64,000 nucleotides of DNA from Beroe forskalii (Eukaryota; Ctenophora; Nuda; Beroida; Beroidae), in the NCBI GenBank assembly GCA_011033025.1, contig WFMF01000151.1:186001-250000 (forward strand), given 5' to 3'. How positions within the stretch are numbered: the first letter of the stretch is position 1; each line of letters starts with the position of its first letter. The notes under the pieces are model-generated. The model worked only from the letters and a program-made list of their open reading frames with translations, did no database searches and was not told the DNA's origin. Of the stretch, positions 51,488 to 63,912 are shown piece after piece. Made by a program: the position numbers and the translations under genes.

Positions 51488-52306
51488 GTCCATTTCATTA
51501 CCTCAGTGGCAAAAAATATGGTTTGTATTTTATCAAGGAGAGACAAATTATGGTCAGTATAAATTAAGGTTCTGAAAATTCTCCTTACCTAACCTTTTTC
51601 CTTGATTTTGTTGCAATGATCAATGTGCCTGTGTTTTGAATGAAATTAATGTCATTATCTTAAAGGGTTATGGTGAAAAATTCAAGATTGAAGAGTGAAC
51701 AATGATCAACGACAAAGAGAACATTGTGTTGAGAAAACCGTGAGTTTTAGCTTCAATATGATAAACTTGCTGCAGTAGACTGTATTGGCCAATTACTTTG
51801 TCGCCCTTGATCTCAGGTCAAAAACTACATCCTATAGGGGCTCTACTTCTTGCCTCACTGGGTCTGCTCCCCAGACCCCCTAATGACACCGGCCTGACAG
51901 CTGCTGCGTTTCTGTCTTTTGGACAGGAAAACCCAGTCCTTCATTTCCCTCAAACTAATCCCCCATCTTTCCCTGCCACTTGTAAAATATATTGTGTAAT
52001 GTACTAATGTTCAATCGGCAAAAACTTATTGCTTTATTGAGCCAACTCTAGTCTATGGTAACTGAGCCGTGATTTATCTCATGAGTTACGATTTCTCGAT
52101 ATTTCCTAAATAAAATAATAAGATTACGTCTTAATATAATATGTTGACTCTGTCGTCCTAACTACTATGCTCAATCAATATTCAAATTGACAGTTGATCT
52201 CCATAGTTTGAGATTCTGTTTTCACAGTTTCTAATTCATCTTTGTATGTTCCCTCCCCCTTTAACTGCATTTGAGTATCTGACATATCTAACTTGTGACC
52301 ATTCAG
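51488..52306. other. No gene seen; short repeat fragment
   Basis: At 51790-51900 a segment ending TCTGCTCCCCAGACCCCCTA resembles the GC-rich subrepeats inside the 29-30 kb TIR element. The overlapping frame 51798-52007 is not supported. Confidence 0.4.
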
Positions 52307-52429
52307 CATTTCACGGGGTAGAAAGCTGCACCGACTATCCATTGATACTTATCCTGGTCGAGGACTTATCCAACTCCACCGCAACTCCGGCCACGATGAC
52401 TCTTGGGTCCAGCTTTCATCTCATGACAG
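52307..52429 (+). other. Possible isolated exon, gene not identified
   Basis: A 123-bp stretch of higher GC between TGTGACCATTCAG and GACAG/GTAATT. Two frames are open across it: one reads ISRGRKLHRLSIDTYPGRG to DDSWVQLSSHD, the other FHGVESCTDYPLILILVEDL to TLGSSFHLMT. Neither matches a family I can name. Balanced codon-like composition and paired splice signals make it stand out from the flanks. Confidence 0.3.
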
Positions 52430-52493
52430 GTAATTATACATGTACAACAAGTTAATTTGATTTAGTAATTTTTTGTATTAATACCTACTCTGC

Positions 52494-52875
52494 GGCCAAT
52501 CAAATTAGAGGCCAGTTGATTTAGGTCAAATGAAACTTTCGTGACTTGGCTTATACAGTGTTTAATTCACTTGAACGTCATTATATAACACGATTAAATG
52601 ACCTAAATCATCATATTATTTAGATCGGGATTTGGGTTTTATGATGTAATTTTTCTAGTAGATGGCTGCAGAGGGGGGGGGGGGTGCCGACTTATTACCA
52701 ACCCTGTAAATGGGTTTTATTGGTAATTATAGAGCATCAAATCCTTGATATGGCAACCACCAGTAAGAATAGTCGAAAGGGCCGGTTAATAAAATGGTTT
52801 AAGAATGATTCGATTTTAGTCCATGGGCTGGTTAAGGAAAAGTTCGGTTAAATAAAGGCCAATAACAATAAGGTA
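52494..52875. mobile_element. 'CCTTATTGGCC' MITE, copy M4
   Basis: Orientation as in M5. Starts GCGGCCAATCAAATTAGAGG and ends AAATAAAGGCCAATAACAAT followed by AAGGTA, with interior GGTCAAATGAAACTTTCGTG and GGCAACCACCAGTAAGAATA. It contains a G-run (52673-52684) and is interrupted or diverged in the middle. Confidence 0.7.
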
Positions 52876-52890
52876 TTACCAGCCATAACT

Positions 52891-52894
<4 letters not shown>

Positions 52895-52925
<31 letters not shown>
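52895..52925. repeat. (TA)n microsatellite
   Basis: About 15 TA units immediately after MITE copy M4. Confidence 0.97.
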
Positions 52926-52928
<3 letters not shown>

Positions 52929-53333
52929 TCAAAATTCAACAGGACTCAAATAAAACATCAATTAACTGATCTGTAACTTCAATAGATTACATCTTCTGGG
53001 GATCATAAAGCTAGAATACACAACGAATTAGTATAACATAATACAATATCAAATTTGAAAAGTCAAGTGATGACGTACGGTCAGAGCACAGATTAGGTAA
53101 AATTGTTACAATATCAATGAATCATTACATCTAAAAGAAAAAATACAATATCAATGAAATACATCCATCTGAAAGAACACAATATCAATCAATAAGTTGA
53201 AAACATCAAACATCTGAACAACTGCAAATATAAAAGTAATAAATTAATAAAATCTGAATAAAATAAAACGGGTAAAAAGAGTGATGCAATGCAAAATATA
53301 TAACTAAGCTGACCAGTATGTACTACTAATAAT

Positions 53334-53338
<5 letters not shown>
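52926..53338. other. No gene seen
   Basis: A-rich sequence between two TA microsatellites, with short irregular repeats of ACAATATCAATGAA. Confidence 0.45.

Positions 53339-53389
<51 letters not shown>
53339..53389. repeat. (TA)n microsatellite
   Basis: About 25 uninterrupted TA units. Confidence 0.98.
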
Positions 53390-53392
<3 letters not shown>

Positions 53393-54308
53393 CTTTTTTC
53401 TGCGCCATTATTTTTACAATTACGGACTGAGCTCGAGGAAGTACGAGTCACTCAATCATGTGACCCAGCCTTGACTTTCAATGCTCTGCTATGCATTCTG
53501 GTGTGTCTGTTCGTGTTAGATTGATAGAAGGAATAGATGATACGACGGTAGATTCAATAGATACATACTTGGACGTTTGTTAGAAGCGTGTATGTGCGTT
53601 TGTTTCTGTGTGTGTGTTTTGTGGGCATCATTACACTATTGTTGCATTGCGTGAGTACTCTTTAAAAGTGTGTGAGTGAGGAGGGAAGCCATGAAACACT
53701 ACATTCGACGTACTGAGAATAGCGTTATTATAGTACTCCTATTATAGTGTTACACGCCTTACCTCTTGACACCTTGTCATTATGGATTGATTGCAACTCT
53801 TCCTCCCTCTCTTTCTTTTCTCCTTCTGTGGCACTTGTTGATTTATTAATCACACATTAATCGACGTTTGTTCAGCACTCTCTTGCTGACCTTCCTTTCA
53901 TCCTTTAGAGGCTGCCGCTCTTCATCACTGCACGAGTCTTACAGTGTTACGTGATAGTACAATTCATAATAATAGAAGTGTACCTACACCAGCATTTCAC
54001 ACAGTGTATAGTTTTCAGATATCTGAGTGCCTATGTAGTTATACATTTAGCTGAGTATTTGAACACGCTTTTCACTTTTCACTCAGGATTTTCCTGCTGC
54101 AATGAAGCTAAAATATCACCGGATATGTAAACTTGTAAAAGATGTCGGCCGTTTTCTCGGGACATGGATGCTAAATTTCTTTGATGGTTATTTTCGAAAT
54201 CCCGTCTTCTGCTTTATTGCTCTTAAGAACTGCGTCACTTAATCACTGCGTTTTGACAGACTTGCACCAAATAAAGGGGAAAACACTGGTTAAAATTGTG
54301 TTCTCATA
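53390..54308. other. No gene seen; mixed-composition region
   Basis: Less AT-rich than its surroundings, with no element ends and no long frame. It could be a UTR or regulatory region, but nothing in the sequence shows this directly. Confidence 0.35.
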
Positions 54309-54496
54309 ATGTTTTGTTCAATTAAAAATTTGCAATAGTTAGTCCGCAAATTTTTAAGTGCGCACCGATTACGTGATGCAGTTCTGAAGTGTGCTAAGGA
54401 AGTCTAGAATGTTTTGTTCAATTCAAAACCCGCAAATTTTTAAGTGCACACCGATTACGTGATGCAACTTTCGGAAGTGTGCTAAGGTAGTCTAGA
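54309..54496. repeat. About 100-bp tandem duplication
   Basis: ATGTTTTGTTCAATT starts at 54309 and again at 54409; both copies contain CACCGATTACGTGATGCA and end in GTGTGCTAAGG.AGTCTAGA. The second copy is shorter by a small deletion after the first word. Confidence 0.9.
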
Positions 54497-54624
54497 ATTT
54501 TGAAATCTAAATTTCAGTGCTTCACACATTTTGTGTATATAATATGGGAATCATACAACTTGGTGAATTGCTCGATGACATTAGTTCAATGATTCTTATC
54601 AATCCTATGATAAAATGTATTTTG

Positions 54625-54707
54625 TCACTACGACTACAATTCATCAAGTCACTACGACTACAATTCATCAAGTCACTACGACTACAATTCATCAAGTCAC
54701 TACGACT
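54625..54707. repeat. 24-bp tandem repeat, 3.5 units
   Basis: Units of TCACTACGACTACAATTCAT plus CAAG, nearly identical. They lie inside a short open frame (54517-54720) that gains eight-residue repeats from them and is not supported as a gene. Confidence 0.93.
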
Positions 54708-54720
54708 CCGCTGGAGGTAG

Positions 54721-55410
54721 CTTTGCTTTTTTTCCGTAGATTCTCCAGCCGCAAGTGGTAACGTAGGTTGCGGGTTTTTGCATATATTAGTTGTACTGTA
54801 TAGTACTTAAGTATTTAAGTAATTTCTTACATTATATTCCGCCCTAAATCCCCTCCCCTCATTCCAGTTGGTATTGTATCTGCATGCAATATCATTTTTG
54901 CATTGTATGTTTCGCCTTTGTAAAGATGAAGAACAGGATATTAAGTTTTGCGCTATTATTGCTTATAAAAGAATGAGAAAACCAGTTGGTATTTCTCTAA
55001 AATTTGGAGTACGGTAAATGGGACGAGTTATAGGACAGCATGTAGGACTTGGTGCGTAATTTTCACGATTTCTGCACGTATTTAACAACCCTGATAACAA
55101 AATGACATATTATTCGTCAAAATGCACGTGCAGTAAAGCGTGCACTACAACGTGTAGCCATAGTAACGACCGCAACTGGTAAACTTATTTAAACTCGGTC
55201 TTGTTTTTCTGGAAGAGCGAAGGCTCCTACTTATAAGTGCCTCTTTCCTTAATAAGTTTATGTTTAAAGCTTAATATCTCGATACTTAGTCTTTTCCCCC
55301 GTAGACTCGATAATATGAAACCGATGAAACACTCTGGCAAGGTTCGCCGCAGGATTAGTGCAGAGGCTCTCATCAGAGTCATCCATAACAGGTGATTTGT
55401 GGTGCCATAT
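54721..55410. other. No gene seen; dispersed repeat fragment
   Basis: 55095-55215 is a third copy of the dispersed family also found at 45.5 and 48.0 kb (AAAATGCACGTGCAGTAAAG, CGACCGCAACTGGTAAA). It lies just before the 28-bp satellite. Confidence 0.5.
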
Positions 55411-58400
55411 CACTTCACCTATCACTTCATGTGCTGATCCATCTGTCATTTCATGTGTTGCTCCATGTGTCTGTCATTTCATGTGCTGATCCATCTGTCA
55501 TTTCATGTGTTGCTCCATCTGTCACTTCATGCGTTGCTCCATGTGTCTGTCATTTCATGTGTTGCTCCATGTGTCTGTCACTTCATGTGTTGCTCCATGT
55601 GTCTGTCATTTCATGTGTTGCTCCATGTGTCTGTCATTTCATGTGTTGCTCCATGTGTCTGTCATTTCATGTGTTGCTCCATGTGTCTGTCACTTCATGT
55701 GTTGCTCCATGTGTCTGTCATTTCATGTATTGCTCCATGTGTCTGTCATTTCATGTGTTGCTCCATGTGTCTGTCATTTCATGTGTTGCTCCATGTAACT
55801 GTCATTTCATGAGTTGCTCCATGTGTCTGTCATTTCATGTGTTGCTCCATGTGTCTGTCATTTCATGTGTTGCTCCATGTGTCTGTCATTTCATGTGTTG
55901 CTCCATGTGTCTGTCATTTCATGTGTTGCTCCATGTGTCTGTCATTTCATGTGTTGCTCCATGTGTCTGTCATTTCATGTGTTGCTCCATGTGTCATTTC
56001 ATGTGTTGCTCCATGTGTCTGTCATTTCATGTGTTGCTCCATGTGTCTGTCATTTCATGTGTTGCTCCATGTGTCTGTCATTTCATGTGTTGCTCCATGT
56101 GTCTGTCATTTCATGTGTTGCTCCATGTGTCTGTCATTTCATGTGTTGCTCCATGTGTCTGTCATTTCATGTGTTGCTCCATGTGTCTGTCATTTCATGT
56201 TGCTCCATGTGTCTGTCATTTCATGTGTTGCTCCATGTGTCTGTCATTTCATGTGTTGCTCCATGTGTCTGTCATTTCATGTGTTGCTCCATGTGTCTGT
56301 CATTTCATGTGTTGCTCCATGTGTCTGTCATTTCATGTGTCTGTCATTTCCATGTATGTGTCTGTCATTTCATGTGTTGCTCCATGTGTCTGTCATTTCA
56401 TGTGTTGCTCCATGTGTCTGTCATTTCATGTGTTGCTCCATGTGTCATTTCATGTGTTGCTCCATGTGTCTGTCATTTCATGTGTTGCTCCATCTGTCAT
56501 TTCATGTGTTGCTCCATGTGTCTGTCATTTCATGTGTTGCTCCATGTGTCTGTCATTTCATGTGTTGCTCCATGTGTCTGTCATTTCATGTGTTGCTCCA
56601 TGTGTCATTTCATGTGTTTCATGTGTGTTGCTCCATGTGTCTGTCATTTCATGTGTTGCTCCATGTCTGTCATTTCATGTGTTGTCTGTCATTTCATGTG
56701 TTGCTCCATGTGTGTCATTTCATGTGTTGCTCCATGTGTCTGTCATTTCATGTGTTGCTCCATGTGTCTGTCATTTCATGTGTTGTCATTTCATGTGTTG
56801 CTCCATGTGTCTGTCATTTCATGTGTTGCTCCATGTATCTGTGTTGCTCCATGTGTCATTTCATGTGTTGCTCCATGTGTCTGTCATTTCATGTGTTGCT
56901 CCATGTGTCTGTCATTTCATGTGTTGCTCCATGTGTGTCATTTCATGTTGCTCCATGTCTGTCATTTCATGTGTCTGTCATTTCATGTGTTGCTCCATGT
57001 GTCTGTCATTTCATGTGTTGCTCCATGTGTCTGTCATTTCATGTGTTGCTCCATGTGTCTGTCCATTGTCATTTCATGTGTTGCTCCATGTGTTCATTTC
57101 ATGTGTGTGTCATTTCATGTGTTGCTCCATGTGTCTGTCATTTCATTTCATGTGTATTTCATGTGTTGCTCCATGTGTCTGTCATTTCATGTGTTGCTCC
57201 ATGTGTCTGTCATTTCATGTGTTGCTCCATGTGTCTGTCATTTCATGTGTTGCTCCATGTGTCTGTCATTTCATGTGTTGCTCCATGTGTCTGTCATTTC
57301 ATGTGTTGCTCCATGTGTCTCCATTTCCATGTGTTGCTCCATGTGTCTGTCATTTCATGTGTTGCTCCATGTGTCTGTCATTTCATGTGTTGCTCCATGT
57401 GTGTCTGTCATTTCATGTGTTTGTCTCATGTGTCCATGTGTCATTCATGTGTCTGTCATTTCATGTTGCTCATGTGTCTGTCATTTCATGTGTTGTCTGT
57501 CATTTCATGTGTTGCTCCATGTGTGTCATTTCATGTGTTGTCCATTGTGTGTTGCTCCATGTATGTCTGTCATTTCATTTCATGTGTTGCTCCATGTCTG
57601 TCATTTCATGTGTTGCTCCATGTGTCTGTCATTTCATGTGTTGCTCCATGTGTCTGTCATTTCATGTGTTGCTCCATGTCTGTCATTTCATGTCATTCCA
57701 TGTGTTGCTCCATGTGTCTGTGTCATTTCATGTGTTGCTCCATGTCATCTGTCCATGTGTCTGTCATTTCATGTGTTGCTCCATGTGTCATTTCTGTGCG
57801 TCTGTCATTTCATGTGTTGCTCCATGTGTCTGTCATTTCATGTTGCTCCATGTGTCTGTCATTTCATGTGTTGCTCCATGTGTCTGTCATTTCATGTGTT
57901 GCTCCATGTGTCTGTCATTTCATGTGTTGCTCCATGTGTCTGTCATTTCATGTGTTGCTCCATGTGTCTGTGTTGTCATTTCATGTGTTGCTCCATGTGT
58001 TGCTCCATCTGTCATTTCATGTGTTGCTCCATGTGTCTGTCATTTCATGTGTTGCTCCATGTGTCTGTCATTTCATTTCATGTGTTGCTCCATGTGTCTG
58101 TCATTTCATGTGTTGCTCCATGTGTCTGTCATTTCATGTGTTGCTCCATGTGTCTGTCATTTCATGTGTTGCTCCATGTGTCTGTCATTTCATGTGTTGC
58201 TCCATGTGTCTGTCATGTGTTGTTCCATGTGTCTGTCATTTCATGTGTTCCATGTGTGTCATTCATGTCATTTCATGTGTTGCTCCATGTGTCTGTCATT
58301 TCATGTGTTGCTCCATCTGTCATTTCATGTGTTGCTCCATGTGTCTGTCATTTCATGTGTTGCTCCATGTGTCTGTCATTTCATGTGTTGCTCCATGTGT

Positions 58401-59183
58401 CTGTCATTTCATGTGTTGCTCCATGTGTCTGTCATTTCATGTGTTGCTCCATGTGTCTGTCATTTCATGTGTTGCTCCATGTGTCTGTCATTTCATGTGT
58501 TGCTCCATGTGTCATTTCATGTGTTGCTCCATGTGTCTGTCATTTCATGTGTTGCTCATGTGTGTCATTTCATGTGCTCCATGTGTCATTTCATGTGTTG
58601 CTCCATGTGTCTGTCATTTCATGTGTTGCTCCATGTCTGTCATTTCATGTGTTGCTCCATGTGTCATGTGTTGTCATTTCATGTTGCTCCATGTGTCTGT
58701 TTCTCCATGTGTCATTTCATGTGTTGCTCCATGTGTGTCCATCTTCATTTCATGTGTTGCTCCATGTGTGTTGTCATTTCATGTGTCACTTCATGTGTTG
58801 CTCCATGTGTCTCCATGTTGTCTGTCATTTCATGTGTTGCTCCATGTGTCTGTCATTTCATGTGTTGCTCCATGTGTCTGTCATTTCATGTGTTGCTCCA
58901 TGTGTCCTGTCATTTCATGTGTTGCTCCATGTGCTCTGTCATTTCATGTGTGTTGCTCCATGTGTCTGTCATTTCATGTTGCTCCATGTGTCATTTCATG
59001 TGTTGCTCCATGTGTCATCATTTGCTCCATGTGTTGCTCCATGTGTCTGTCATTTCATGTGTTGCTCCATGTGTCTGTCATTTCATGTGTTGCTCCATGT
59101 GTCTGTCATTTCATGTGTTGCTCCATGTGTCATTTCATGTGTTGCTCCATGTATCATTTCATGTGTTTGTGTTGCTCCATGGT
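55411..59183. repeat. 28-bp satellite, about 130 units
   Basis: The unit is TGTGTTGCTCCATGTGTCTG plus TCATTTCA (28 bp). None of the three forward frames of the unit holds a stop, and since 28 is not a multiple of three each frame cycles through all three, giving open frames of over 1100 codons in all three plus-strand frames. Units are most regular at about 55.8-56.3 and 58.3-58.5 kb; at about 56.6-58.0 and 58.5-59.0 kb many are shortened by deletions between short repeats (TGT, CAT, ATG). The edges carry variants such as CTGATCCATCTG. Confidence 0.97.
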
Positions 59184-62100
59184 TGTTAGTTCAGTGCAAT
59201 CGATTAATAAATATCTAAATATCGGTGCAAGTTACCGTTGAATTATTTAATTGAAGATCTCATAGTCAAGTCTCGGTGGCATTAAGTTTGATGTGAAGAC
59301 AGCAGTCCCCAAAAAGTCGATAATTTTTTCAGTACCAATCACCCCGATAGCATGTCTTTTGACATAGAGATCCGGAAATTTGTCTGCATAACTTTCTCAA
59401 AAATGTATGATTGATTGAAAACCCCGGAGGGGCACCACTAAGGGCTTTGAAACTTTATTACAATATACGTAAATCCATAATTGCAAAATATCAAAGCAAT
59501 GTGTATAAAAACTTAAAAGGTGTCGCGCAATCGATAAGGGCAGACATTGGATTTTCATTTTTTCTCGAACTCTTTACAAGCTCCTTTTGCCCCCGTTCAT
59601 GACCGGGTAATAATGCAGTGAACGTACACTTGGGTGTTAGAATTACCATCGTAATTGAACTCGCAAGCTCGTGCAATTACTCAAATAAATGGGCAAATGC
59701 ACTCGCAAGTTGGTGCATCTATTGCATGAATTCCACTCGCAAGATGCCGTACAATTATATGAAGGTGGGGGGATGGTTGATGGTTCACCCCTCCTCCGAG
59801 TAATTTAAATTTGGATTGTAATCTGGGACAGCCCCCTTATATTTGAGGCTATTTCAATGGAGCCCTGATTTCAGACAGCCTGAATATACTGCCTCTGGGG
59901 CAGCATTAAACAGTGCAACCAAACCACTTTTCTTACTGCTGCGTATTGAAAAGTGTGTGCTTGAACTTTTGAACAAATTTCAACCCAGTGCAAGTTACCA
60001 ATTGCCATTAGGCGTCTGGTTCCGGCCGACTTTCTGTCTCATTGAAACCACAACCTGAATATAGTAAAACACCCCATGATCTGCGCACTATTATAATGGG
60101 CTCCCTTTAAATTCTTGTATGAAGATCACAGAACTCTATCGGCAAGATCTCATTTCACCTGCCGTCCAAGAAGGGTAATGTGGTGGTTTGCATTACTTCA
60201 TCATCAAGGTTCAGGGTGGTGAATTGTCGTGCTGGGTTGCGCCTATCCGCCTTCATCCAGAATGTCGTCTTACTCGTGGGTTTTAAAAGCCCATTACTTC
60301 ACATCCCTTTGTGAGCTTGTGTCAGACACCTTACCCAGACACACTGTTTCTGGGTACCTTGTTAGGATTGAAGTGACATCTTGGACATACGACTGCAAAT
60401 AACAGTTGTACCTTGAATTTCTTGATTGACGGTGGGTTGACAGTAATCATGCTATCATGCAAACTTACAAATATCATTATATTCTATTTATTACATATCT
60501 ATTGTTTATTTATTATTAATTTAATATTATTAATTGTCCGTGTTAAAATACAAATCTTTGATATAAGAGCCTCACAGAAATACAGAACTCAAAGAACAAG
60601 ATGTGTTGGGCGTGGCCTCTTCATGATATGTCTATTATTGCGATACGTCATCTATATACCGCGTACCCCCTCAGGAAGAGCAGGCCTTGCTACATCATCA
60701 CCGCACTGTTCTATCTCATGACGGTGACGTCACTCCACAGGTGTGTCTCACACACTGAGCTCCTGTCATATTCGCAGTACTCCTTCAAAAACAGCGCTTC
60801 TCTGAAACTTGTTGATAACTTGACTCGGACAGGGGCTGAAGTACAAGATGGCACAGTGTTGCGTCATTACTATGCTTTAGAAGGGGGAATCAGTGACACA
60901 AACCACCCGTATTAGTCCTGATATTCAACAAGTTATTAATAGTATTATTATGTCAGAAGTAGTCAATTTTCTCCTTGAATCATGTGCCCACTGGGAGAGT
61001 TGCATGAGTTGGTTGAAGTAGGATGAAAACTTATCCATTTTGATGAAATCAGTCACCAGAGCTCTGGGCCGTCGCGGGATTAATCTTTTTGTTGCGATGT
61101 TAAAACATTGTGACTGAACGATTTTATTAGTTTATTGCAGGGACCAAAAAATGAAAACATACCTGAAAAAAATAACACAGCCGTAGATTGTGGAGCCCCC
61201 TTTTATTCTATCTACCTATCTATTTGAAGCAATAACTCACAGTCTGGTTTAGCCGGAAGGTTTATAACTTTAGGTAATTTGGCTCAGTTTACGAGCAAAA
61301 TGCAATAATGTGCGTGGGTGGTTACTGCTTCGGAATCTGCAAGACTTGGAAGGTGAATGTTAAAATATGTAAGCTGGCATTTAAAAGCATTTAATCCTCT
61401 AACTGCTCAGATCCTCTCTGTTTGACATGGTCATTCAAGCAATGCTTTAATCTTGACAGCTTAACGTTTTCCGGAAGACTCTAGACCAGCCACTCATACT
61501 CGGAATCAAGGAGGGGAGAAGGGCCAATGGTTCACCCCGCACACTCATACTAGGCGCCCAAAAGTGCACTTTACTCAAAATTTTGGCGCTTTTGGCGCCA
61601 AAAATCCGAGTCCATTTGTTCCTGTAGGAATTTCGTCTAGTTTCACGTAAAAAAGAATTATGCAAAAATATCAATCGTAGCCGAAGTTATAAGCGTTTGA
61701 GTAAAGCGCACTTTGGAAAAAACGGGAACTGAGAAAATGGCGGTTTTGTGTTTTTTAGAGGTTTTTTGGACCTCAAATCGCCATTTTAGCAGCAATCAAC
61801 CCAAAACTTGCAGAGAATACGTAATCCAACGCTATTTAATGAATAAAGTTGGTTTCATTGATATTTGGCCAAGTTATGGGCTAAAATAGGCTTGCGCAAT
61901 GCGCGTATGCCCATATATGGGCATACGTTTTCCGGCCATAACTCGGCCATTTTTTGAGATATCGACTACAAATTTTTTATGGTAGCTCAGGGGACCATTA
62001 TCTATCGATTGCACACCTCAGATCCCGTCCAAGTCGCTTTTGAAAAAATGCGCCCATTTTGGGCGCACTTTTGGCGCCGGCGCCACGGTGGCGCCAGTGG

Positions 62101-63490
62101 GTCTGGGGTACCAAACCCGGCCAAAAAGTTGGCCCACGGGGTATACCTTTTGGGTCAATCATTATCTCAAAAACGTATTTTCCAAAAAATCAGGGTTGAA
62201 CCCCCTCCCCCCCCCCCCCTTATTAAGGTAACTGTTAGGGGGTTGGGGTAAGGATAGAGGATGAAATTAAGGTTATGGTAAGATTTAGGGTTAAGTAGAA
62301 GATAGATTTATGGTTAGGGTGATTCTGCCTTTGGCCCACCTAAGGAAATTCGGTGTTCCTCGAGACTGCCGAAATGTCATCCTATAATCCTCTAGCTATC
62401 AGAATGTGACAGTTCCCATCAAATCGTGCAGGACATTGTATTTGACATTTCCTCTGCATTGGCTCTTTGTAACTGCTTAACTGCATCCTTTCTGTAGCCT
62501 TTCCTATTTAGCAAGCCTACTAGACTACTAGAGTACTAGTCTTGGAGGGTAACATAGCTATGTAGTTGATTACATGTAGTTAACTGCATCATGAAAATGA
62601 CCTATGAATTGCAAGAATGGAACCCTGATAGAGAAGTATATACTATAATATAATTTCAATTGTCCCTTACTCAAGAAAAAAAGTGGATTGGGAGTCCCAA
62701 TTTGGGACAGGAACGAATGGGACAAATGAGACAATTTAGACAAATGGGACAGAAAAAATGGGACAGATGTCACGCAAAACAGGAAATGGGACAGTTGAGA
62801 CAGAGAAAAATGGAACTCAGTTCAAAGTAAATTTGAACAGGGAAAAATGCCATATGATATTTCGGACACATGGGACAATTCGGATGTATGCGACAATTGG
62901 GACAAAAGTGGCTGAAACAAATGAGACTCAAATGGTTGGGTTTGTGAGTCGCAGTTTGGCATTCTTTACCACCAGGTCTATGATATGAGAAATAACACGA
63001 TAGTTTGAATGCAGTAACTGCTGCAACACTAACATATGACTTCACGCCTGTTTCAACGCATAAGATGCAGTGTAGTGACATAGCAGCAGTTATTGCTGTG
63101 TTGAATCTGCCACGTCATTTTCATTGGTTTTGAGATAAGACCCGCTCAATAACTCATGAAATGACCTGAAAAACATAAATCGGATCATTACCGAAAACAT
63201 ATCTAAAAATGAACACCTGAGATGCTCCCGTTCTTAAAAACTAGCTCTGCTGTTTTGTCAACATTGCTCCCACAATCCCAAATATTTCAATGATGCTTTG
63301 GTATCACAAACTTTTCGACCACAGCACGGTTAGATCGCCCTCCAATAATTAACTTCGAACCCTTCGGACTTGCAGCCTCGGGCCTTCGACCCTCGGATTT
63401 TAGACCCGCGCCTTCATCCCTCGCACTGTTTGGTTTGCCGTCCAATGCTCGCGCTCGGGCTCGTAAACCGACGTGGGGGTTTGCCTGATA
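59184..63490. other. No gene supported; assorted repeats
   Basis: 59630-59760 has three loose copies of an ACTCGCAAG motif. 60599-60915 is an open frame (MCWAWPLHDMSI onward) with hydrophobic segments and a CACAG/GTGTGT in the middle, but it matches no family I know. 61560-62220 contains GC palindromes (TGGCGCCGGCGCCA, GGCGCCACGGTGGCGCC). 62700-62930 has irregular repeats around ATGGGACA. None of these is convincing as a gene. Confidence 0.4.
61904..61927. repeat. Perfect 24-bp palindrome
   Basis: CGTATGCCCATA followed by its exact reverse complement TATGGGCATACG, without a spacer. Confidence 0.95.
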
Positions 63491-63912
63491 TACCTTATTG
63501 GCCTTTATTTAACCGGCACTTAAGGACAAAAATGACTTTGAGATTTTTGTCCAAAGGGCCGGTTGAAAAAAGGTCGGTTAAAGTGGGGCCGGTTAAATTA
63601 AAGGTCAGTTAATTAAGGTCGAATGAGGCTTATATGACTTGCCTTATGCAGAGTTAAATTCTCTTAGGCGTCCTTATATAACACGATAATGACCTAAATC
63701 ATCATATCATATCGGGATTTGGGTCTTTCGGTGCAATTTATAAAGACGTATGAATTGGTTTTAATGGCCATTATAAAGGCATAAAATCCTTGATCTGATA
63801 ACCACTAGTAAAATTTTTGTCCAAGGGGCCGGCTAAAACTGTTAAAAAATGATTCGACTTTTGTCCGTAGGGCTGGTTAAAAAAAGGCCGGCTAAAAAAG
63901 GCCAATAAGGTA
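63491..63912. mobile_element. 'CCTTATTGGCC' MITE, copy M5
   Basis: The best-preserved copy: 422 bp, ends TACCTTATTGGCCTTTATTT and GGCCAATAAGGTA, an inverted pair. Orientation is opposite to M1 and M2. Internal pairs of GACAAAAATGACTTTGAGAT and AAAGGGCCGGTT-type blocks fold on each other. The terminal TA could be a 2-bp target duplication. Confidence 0.85.

Noticed and set aside
55392..59241. Three plus-strand ORFs of 1134-1265 codons, Cys/His/Met-rich
   Set aside because: They are the three readings of one 28-bp tandem unit without stops; the composition is dictated by the repeat and indels shift freely between frames.
60413..60915. Two overlapping ORFs with hydrophobic stretches
   Set aside because: Too short and featureless to support a gene; no family resemblance and no consistent exon borders.
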